NCBI GenBank assembly: GCA_964520785.1
Contig: CAZFQG010000038.1
Location: 1-38,065, forward strand
DNA length: 38,065 nt
Source: CAZFQG01 sp964520785
GTDB lineage: Bacteria > Planctomycetota > Planctomycetia > Pirellulales > Thermoguttaceae
Direction of reading: 5' to 3'
Made by a program: the position numbers and the translations under genes. The notes beneath the pieces were generated by a model that saw only the letters and a program-made list of their open reading frames with translations, searched no databases and was not told the DNA's origin. Below are positions 33,698-38,065 of this stretch, in pieces. Each line of letters starts with the position of its first letter. Position 1 is the stretch's first letter.

Positions 33698-34677
33698 ATA
33701 TCCAAGACATCCGCACCATCGGCATTGGGGGGGCGGGAACCATGGGTTCCGGCATCGCCCAACTCTTCGCCGCAAGCGGTTACCGGGTCCGCATAGTCGA
33801 TATCGACGAGGTCCGTCTCGAGCGATCGAAGCAACTGGTGGCGCTCTACAACGACAGCCTTCTGACCAACGGCCTGATGACGCGGCACGAGGCCGACCAG
33901 GCCGCCGGTCGCATCTCCTACCATGTCGGCATCGAGGTCCTTCGCGACGCCGAACTGATTATGGAATCCGTCGTCGAGAAACTCGATGTCAAACAGAGTT
34001 TCTGGCGGGAGGTGGAGATCGTCGCGCGTCCCGAGGCGATTCTCGCGACGAACACGTCGGGGCTCAGCATCAATCAAATCGGCGAGAGAATGCGGAACAA
34101 AGCCCGTTTCCTCGGGATGCACTTCTGGAACCCGCCCCACATCATCCCGCTGGTCGAGTTGACTTTAGGGGAGGAAACGGAAGAAGCCGCCGTCGATGTC
34201 TTGAGGGACCTGTCGACCGCCGTCGGCAAGAAGCCGGTCGTGGTGCGAAAAGACGCGCCCGGATTCATCGGCAACCGCCTCCAGTTCGCCGTCCTCCGCG
34301 AAGCTCTCCATATCGTCGCCCAAGGGATCGCGCTTCCCGAGGACGTGGATCGCGCGATGAAATACGGTCCCGGCTTCCGCTATCCCATCCTCGGCCCTCT
34401 CGAGACCGCGGACTTGGGAGGACTGGACGTCTTTTCCTCGATTGCCTCCTATCTTTTCCGTTCCCTGAGCGACATGAAGGAGTCACCGGAAATCCTGACG
34501 GATATGGTCAAGGCGGAACACATGGGTGTCAAGTCGGGGCGAGGATTCTACGACTATTCGGGAGGGAAGGACGTAAAAGCTATCCGGCGAAGGGACGAAA
34601 TGCTCCTGAAGATGCTCGCGCATATCTATTCGCGCCAGACGGACCCATTGGACGGCCCGCCCCGCAAAGACACGTGA
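33694..34677 (+). CDS. 3-hydroxyacyl-CoA dehydrogenase family protein (3-hydroxybutyryl-CoA dehydrogenase-like)
   Basis: 327 residues. The NAD-binding domain opens with IGIGGAGTMGSGIAQLF; TNTSGLSINQIG carries the substrate Ser/Asn region; His143 and Glu155 form the catalytic pair in GMHFWNPPHIIPLVEL, where Trp replaces the more usual Phe; DAPGFIGNRLQ starts the helical C-terminal domain. At 327 residues it is longer than typical Hbd (about 285), and the HFWNPPH variant also occurs in relatives acting on other hydroxy acids, so the substrate is open. In this operon it could handle L-3-hydroxybutyryl-CoA, linking the pathway to fatty acid or PHB metabolism. It overlaps the preceding gene by 4 bases and ends the operon. 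Confidence 0.88.
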   Translation: MNIQDIRTIGIGGAGTMGSGIAQLFAASGYRVRIVDIDEVRLERSKQLVALYNDSLLTNGLMTRHEADQAAGRISYHVGIEVLRDAELIMESVVEKLDVKQSFWREVEIVARPEAILATNTSGLSINQIGERMRNKARFLGMHFWNPPHIIPLVELTLGEETEEAAVDVLRDLSTAVGKKPVVVRKDAPGFIGNRLQFAVLREALHIVAQGIALPEDVDRAMKYGPGFRYPILGPLETADLGGLDVFSSIASYLFRSLSDMKESPEILTDMVKAEHMGVKSGRGFYDYSGGKDVKAIRRRDEMLLKMLAHIYSRQTDPLDGPPRKDT

Positions 34678-34722
34678 ATGACCAACCCGAAACCAGTCAG
34701 GTCTCCTGCCCGACGAAAACGG

Positions 34723-34776
34723 TGACGCCGACCGGCGGGCGGACGGTGCTCACCCGCTTTCGCCGGATCGGCGTCA
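34723..34776. terminator. Large stem-loop between convergent genes
   Basis: TGACGCCGACCGGCG (34723-34737) pairs with 34761-34776 over 15 bp with one bulged base, around a 23-base loop. It ends the plus-strand operon and faces the minus-strand gene ending at 34799. There is no T-tract, so it may act in both directions with other factors. Confidence 0.45.
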
Positions 34777-34798
34777 ATCTGACCGAGGCTCTATCGCC

Positions 34799-36310
34799 TC
34801 ATTCCTCGAATTTCCAGGAGTAGACGTCCGCCTCTTTGAGGACGAACCGCATCCGGATCGGCTTTCCGGCGAGGGCGGAGACGTCGGTGTTCCCTTTCCA
34901 CGAGACCGTCCGATCCAGCGTATCCCCATAGAGCGGATCGGCGTCCGCCAGCGCGAACCCCTCAAGCGGTTCCCCCTCGGCCGTTTGGAGTTCCACTTGA
35001 ACCAGACCCGCCGCGGAGGTGGCCATGTTCAGGGAGAGGCGCTTGCCGGCGAAGGTAAACGGCTTCGTGAGGAGTTCCCCTCCGTCATGGTCGGCGTGGG
35101 CCGAGACGAAGCCGTCGATCCGCAACGTGAACCGCCGCAGCCTGGACCAATCCTCCGTGAAATAGGCCTCCGTCGAATAGAGGGACAGCTCGCGCGGCAT
35201 GTCGTCTTCGGTGGGGCCGGTTTCCACGACGTGCCAGGCGATGTAGTTGTCGCCGTACGACCAGTTGTAGCGGGTGCGCAGCCCCGGCGGCAGGAACGGC
35301 TCCTTCGGACGCTGGAAGTTGATCCCGTCGCGGCTGGTGATGAGTACCGTGTCGGTGACGGCGGTTCCGTAGCGGCGGCTGACGGCGACCCGCTCCTTGC
35401 GGAGTTCCGGCTCCGGCAGCTCATAGGTCGAAGCGGTCAACCCCCGGTCGCAATACCGTGCCGGGAAGCCGATGAGGATGTGCGGGGCGCGGTAGTACGG
35501 CTTGATCTGGTTGACGTAAAACGCCTCCTGGGGTGTCGGGCCATCGCCGCGAGGGAACTGGATCGGTCCGATCCGCGTCCAATTGACGAAATCGTCCGAA
35601 ACGGCCTTCTCGATGTGCCGGACGCCCTCGATGAAGACGCGATAATAGAGCACGTATTGCCCTTCCTGCTCGCAATAGTAGGCGATATTCTGCGTGTCGA
35701 ATGCGCCCTGCGTATAGACCGCGCCGTCCTTCATCGGTGTCCAATTGATTCCATCCGGCGATTGGAAGGCCCATAACCCGCGATCCTTCTTTCCGGCGTG
35801 TTTGACTCCGATCGCCTTGTATTTCCCTTCCGGCGTCGCCTCGGGATTCAGGTCGATGAAGGGGGAGAAGTCGTGGCATTCGCTGTCCGCGATGCGGTCC
35901 AGGGTGATGTTGTTCTCCTTCGACCCCTCGAATTCGTAGAGCCCCAGATTCGGCCGCGTCCAATGGACTCCGTCGGCGCTCTCCGCGTAGCCGATCACCA
36001 GCGGATGCTCCTTTGCCCCCTTCACCCGCCCCGGGTGATTCCACGACTTGTAATACATCCGGTACTTGTCGCCGTCCTGAAAGACGGTGGTGTAGCCGCA
36101 GCCGCTCCCCTCCCACGGTTTGTCCCATTTGATCGAGACTTCCTTGCGGACCGGCTGGTGGACCTTGAGCGTGACGTTTTCCATCGAGTCGACGAGCGCG
36201 TCATCGATGAACAATTCCCGGCGCGAGCCGACGTCGATCGGGTCGGCGAGCGTCGTGCCGCACGCGATGAGGCAAAGTGCTAGAGAACAAAAGATGTGGC
36301 GAGGGCGCAT
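34799..36310 (-). CDS. Secreted GH32/43-like beta-propeller protein
   Basis: 503 residues with a signal peptide (core about 6-18; probable cleavage after TTLA near 22). SRRELFIDDALVDSMENV is a typical opening of secreted planctomycete proteins with a five-bladed propeller. Blade-like repeats follow, with Trp-rich strands: YRMYYKSWNHPG, ESADGVHWTRPNLGLYEF, QSPDGINWTPMKDG and SRDGINFQRPKEP; the C-terminal 100 residues form a beta-sandwich. Such folds hydrolyse or bind plant or algal polysaccharides, but I cannot point to the three acidic catalytic residues, so enzymatic activity is not assured. GGAG lies 6 bases before the ATG. The lipoprotein gene lies 59 bases upstream on the same strand. Confidence 0.85.
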   Translation of the reverse strand: MRPRHIFCSLALCLIACGTTLADPIDVGSRRELFIDDALVDSMENVTLKVHQPVRKEVSIKWDKPWEGSGCGYTTVFQDGDKYRMYYKSWNHPGRVKGAKEHPLVIGYAESADGVHWTRPNLGLYEFEGSKENNITLDRIADSECHDFSPFIDLNPEATPEGKYKAIGVKHAGKKDRGLWAFQSPDGINWTPMKDGAVYTQGAFDTQNIAYYCEQEGQYVLYYRVFIEGVRHIEKAVSDDFVNWTRIGPIQFPRGDGPTPQEAFYVNQIKPYYRAPHILIGFPARYCDRGLTASTYELPEPELRKERVAVSRRYGTAVTDTVLITSRDGINFQRPKEPFLPPGLRTRYNWSYGDNYIAWHVVETGPTEDDMPRELSLYSTEAYFTEDWSRLRRFTLRIDGFVSAHADHDGGELLTKPFTFAGKRLSLNMATSAAGLVQVELQTAEGEPLEGFALADADPLYGDTLDRTVSWKGNTDVSALAGKPIRMRFVLKEADVYSWKFEE

Positions 36311-36369
36311 GGCAGGCTCCGTAGATGGATGTGTCTTAAGTGGAACGTTTTCTCGAGAAATGGCTAAAC

Positions 36370-36777
36370 TTACGGGATATCGAAGTCGTACGTATCTTCA
36401 TTCGACGTGACTTCGCATGTCAGTGGAGAGTCCGGCGAGTCGTAAACGGGAGGACCAATGCTTCCAATGGCCCCTTCCGTGGACATGACCCCGCTCCCCG
36501 TATCGGCGCCGGTGCGGCCGATGATGCGAATCTCAATCCGGTGCGTTCCCACCGGGACCCCGCCGCGGGCGTCGATCTTGTATTCTCCGGCGACGATATT
36601 CCCCACGCTGGCGGGACCTTTGGTCTGTCCGGTCGGGATGAACCGGACCTCTCCGTCGGCGACCGGCCGGCCTCGCCACATCACCTTTCCATGGACGGGA
36701 ACGACGTCCGGCCCGCCGCTGCCGCAACCGGCGACGGCGAGGCTCAAAACCGCGACCGCAAGCATGAAGATTCGCAT
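36370..36777 (-). CDS. Small lipoprotein, carboxypeptidase-regulatory-like fold
   Basis: 135 residues from ATG 36777; the frame opens upstream within the DUF1559 gene. The signal peptide ends in the lipobox VAGC, with Cys18 acylated. The mature part, VVPVHGKVMWRGRPVADGEV, then RFIPTG, GEYKIDARGGVPVGTHRIEI, fits the short transthyretin/carboxypeptidase-regulatory-like beta-sandwich lipoproteins that are very common next to DUF1559 genes in Planctomycetota. Function is unknown; it is probably outer- or cytoplasmic-membrane anchored and facing outward. The ribosome site AAGGAGG, 6 bases before the ATG, is the best in this region. It starts 36 bases after the DUF1559 stop, so the two form one transcription unit. 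Confidence 0.88.
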   Translation of the reverse strand: MRIFMLAVAVLSLAVAGCGSGGPDVVPVHGKVMWRGRPVADGEVRFIPTGQTKGPASVGNIVAGEYKIDARGGVPVGTHRIEIRIIGRTGADTGSGVMSTEGAIGSIGPPVYDSPDSPLTCEVTSNEDTYDFDIP

Positions 36778-36783
36778 GAAACG

Positions 36784-36790
36784 CCTCCTT
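36784..36790 (-). promoter_or_regulatory. Ribosome binding site that sets the small lipoprotein start
   Basis: AAGGAGG on the minus strand lies 6 bases before ATG 36777. It confirms the 135-residue form over the longer frame reaching 37059. Confidence 0.7.
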
Positions 36791-36812
36791 GTGAATGTTG
36801 CGCCGGGACTGA

Positions 36813-37691
36813 TCAGTACCAGCTTCCCTCCACGACCTCGCCGCCGGCGCGCGTGGTCAAAAACTCGAGGACTTTCTGGTCGATGTTCTGCGACAGGAAA
36901 TCGGCATGGCCGTCGCCGAACAGAAAGACGGCTCCGTCCGGATGCCGGCTTTGGATGGCCGACTTGAAGTAGTCCGTCCCGCTGTTGATGCCGTAGCCGC
37001 TGGTAATGACGTTCTCCGACGCCCAGAACTTGCCCATGAAACACCTTTGTCCGGGGCAATACTGGGAAACGCGGGTCTTGTGAAGGTCGTTGTCGTTGCG
37101 GACGTATTCGCTGACGATCACGGTCTGGGAAAGTCCATCGCTGACGTCGCGGATTTTATGGGCCTCGCCGACGTGCATGACGCCGGTGTCGGTTCCCGCC
37201 GGTCCGCGCCCGTAGGCGACCCGCAGGTGCGTGCCGATGGCGGAATAGTTCGTCTCGGCCGTATCCTCCTCGGCAGTGTATCCGTGGCCGCCGACGATGT
37301 CGATGCAGCAGGACAACAGCTCATGGTCCGGGGCGCTGGGACAGTGATAAAGCGGAATAAAGGTCCGCGTCGCGTGGGCGGTGGCGGTTACGATGTATCC
37401 GACCTCGAAGTTGCAGGTCGCCAGGGCCTGCGTCCTTTCCATGAACGGCAGGATGAGGGCGGACCAACTCCAATTCGTCCCGGTCCCTCCGGCGCCGGGC
37501 GGAAACGAATCGTGCGAGAGTATATAGTTGTGCAGCCCGACCCCGATGTTCTTGTTGTTGTTCGTGCAGTGCATCCGCCGCGCCGCCTCGCGCGCGGCCT
37601 GCACCGCCGGAAGCAACAGCGCGATCAAGATTCCGATGATGGCAATCACCACCAGAAGTTCGACAAGGGTAAAACCGGTTCGTTTTCTCAT
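36813..37691 (-). CDS. DUF1559 domain prepilin-like protein
   Basis: 292 residues. The N-terminus is a textbook type IV prepilin signal: RKRTG|FTLVELLVVIAIIGIL, with cleavage after Gly6 and Glu11 at mature position 5. This is followed by the DUF1559 hallmark LLPAVQAAREAARRMHCTNN. The C-terminal part contains CPSAPDHELLSCC-type and FGDGHADFLSQNIDQ, the H-X9-DG-like C-terminal block of this family. Genes of this kind occur in dozens of copies per genome in Planctomycetota and are thought to form pseudopilus-like or surface structures; the role is unproven. GAGGT lies 6 bases before the ATG. It lies between the dockerin/PEP-CTERM gene and the small lipoprotein gene. Confidence 0.95.
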   Translation of the reverse strand: MRKRTGFTLVELLVVIAIIGILIALLLPAVQAAREAARRMHCTNNNKNIGVGLHNYILSHDSFPPGAGGTGTNWSWSALILPFMERTQALATCNFEVGYIVTATAHATRTFIPLYHCPSAPDHELLSCCIDIVGGHGYTAEEDTAETNYSAIGTHLRVAYGRGPAGTDTGVMHVGEAHKIRDVSDGLSQTVIVSEYVRNDNDLHKTRVSQYCPGQRCFMGKFWASENVITSGYGINSGTDYFKSAIQSRHPDGAVFLFGDGHADFLSQNIDQKVLEFLTTRAGGEVVEGSWY

Positions 37692-37755
37692 GGCTCGACC
37701 TCACTTTCGTTGGAGCCCGACTGTTTTCGAAAAACCGTTTTCTGATCGAGGAGTC

Positions 37756-37798
37756 CGAGGCTTCGCCCCTCCGTTCCGGCCGGTAAGGCGAAGCCTCG
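37756..37798 (-). terminator. Hairpin after the dockerin/PEP-CTERM gene
   Basis: CGAGGCTTCGCC (37756-37767) and its exact complement (37787-37798) form a 12-bp perfect stem with a 19-base loop, 15 bases after the stop codon on the minus strand. A T5 run follows, about 20 bases later. It may terminate or attenuate transcription into the DUF1559 gene. Confidence 0.5.
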
Positions 37799-37813
37799 AA
37801 TCTCCCGGTTCCG

Positions 37814-38065
37814 TCAGCGACTCGGGCGACGGCGCGCGCCGCAGCCGGCCAGGACCAAAGCCAGAAGCAAGGCCGCGCTCGCCGGTTCGGGAACGGCGGC
37901 ACTTGCCGTCGCGCCCCAGTTGGCACGGACGATATCCAAATCGGCGCTGCCGACGATTCCGTCGCCGGAGGGATCGCCGCAGGGAAGACAACCGGCGTCG
38001 ACCGTCGCTCCCCAGTTTGCGCGGACGATATCCAGATCGGCACTGCCGACCATTCCGTCCCCGTT
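37814..38065 (-). CDS. Dockerin-repeat/PEP-CTERM protein, 3' part (5' end outside window)
   Basis: The frame is open to the right edge; only the last 83 residues are seen. Two dockerin-type repeats (NGDGMVGSADLDIVRANWGA and GDPSGDGIVGSADLDIVRANWG) are followed by VPEPASAALLLALVLAGCGARRR, a PEP-CTERM sorting signal with its hydrophobic span and arginine tail. The repeats are nearly the same as those in the metalloprotease-like protein at 26526. The catalytic or binding part of the protein lies outside the window, so its function cannot be given. It is predicted to be exported and held at the surface, and its transcript ends near a 12-bp hairpin. Confidence 0.9.
   Translation of the reverse strand, partial: NGDGMVGSADLDIVRANWGATVDAGCLPCGDPSGDGIVGSADLDIVRANWGATASAAVPEPASAALLLALVLAGCGARRRPSR

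Overview
The window looks like chromosomal DNA from a GC-rich member of the Planctomycetota. The evidence is a DUF1559 prepilin-like protein, secreted proteins that carry dockerin-type repeats followed by a PEP-CTERM tail, an ECF sigma factor paired with a Ser/Thr kinase whose DFG is DWG, a sulfatase-modifying-factor-type protein, many lipoproteins and secreted carbohydrate-active-looking proteins, and a dnaG-rpoD-zinc ribbon cluster. No rRNA, tRNA, CRISPR array or insertion sequence was recognised, and both ends cut through genes.

Layout. 1-1291 (+): the end of a DUF11-like surface protein, then a short ORF matching only the N-terminal part of flotillin-like FloA. 1300-8380 (-): DNA primase, the housekeeping sigma factor, a clear intrinsic terminator, a coiled-coil zinc ribbon protein and a secreted protein of unknown function. 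8884-12494 (+): a HEAT-repeat lipoprotein, nrdR behind a near-consensus promoter, and an FGE-fold protein lacking the catalytic cysteines. 12569-16077 (-): a sugar-catabolism-like group (Gfo/Idh/MocA oxidoreductase and two xylose isomerase-like TIM-barrel proteins) with a small PHA-granule-region protein inside it. 16510-25502: a planctomycete-type secreted hypothetical, a decayed ADP-ribosylglycohydrolase, a sialidase-like secreted protein, a quinone-oxidoreductase-like enzyme, two further hypotheticals, and a membrane kinase with an outward-facing Cache-like sensor. 25666-28859: the partner ECF sigma factor, a divergently transcribed secreted metalloprotease-like protein, apt and a Nudix hydrolase.

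28919-34677 (+) is the most coherent metabolic unit. A near-perfect sigma-70 promoter precedes D-3-hydroxybutyrate dehydrogenase, a GntP-type permease, acetyl-CoA acetyltransferase, both subunits of a 3-oxoacid CoA-transferase and a 3-hydroxyacyl-CoA dehydrogenase. Together these would import 3-hydroxybutyrate, oxidise it to acetoacetate, activate it with CoA and split it to acetyl-CoA. 34799-38065 (-) is a secretory group: a GH32/43-like beta-propeller protein, a small lipoprotein, a DUF1559 protein and the tail of a dockerin/PEP-CTERM protein.

Nothing here is a clear new defence or mobile system. The most unusual items are the stand-alone FloA N-terminus, the FGE-like protein without its copper-site cysteines, the kinase with His in place of the catalytic-loop Asn, the shifted and truncated ADP-ribosylglycohydrolase, and a 15-bp dyad upstream of a sugar isomerase gene. 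All functional calls rest on motif recognition by eye, without database searches.
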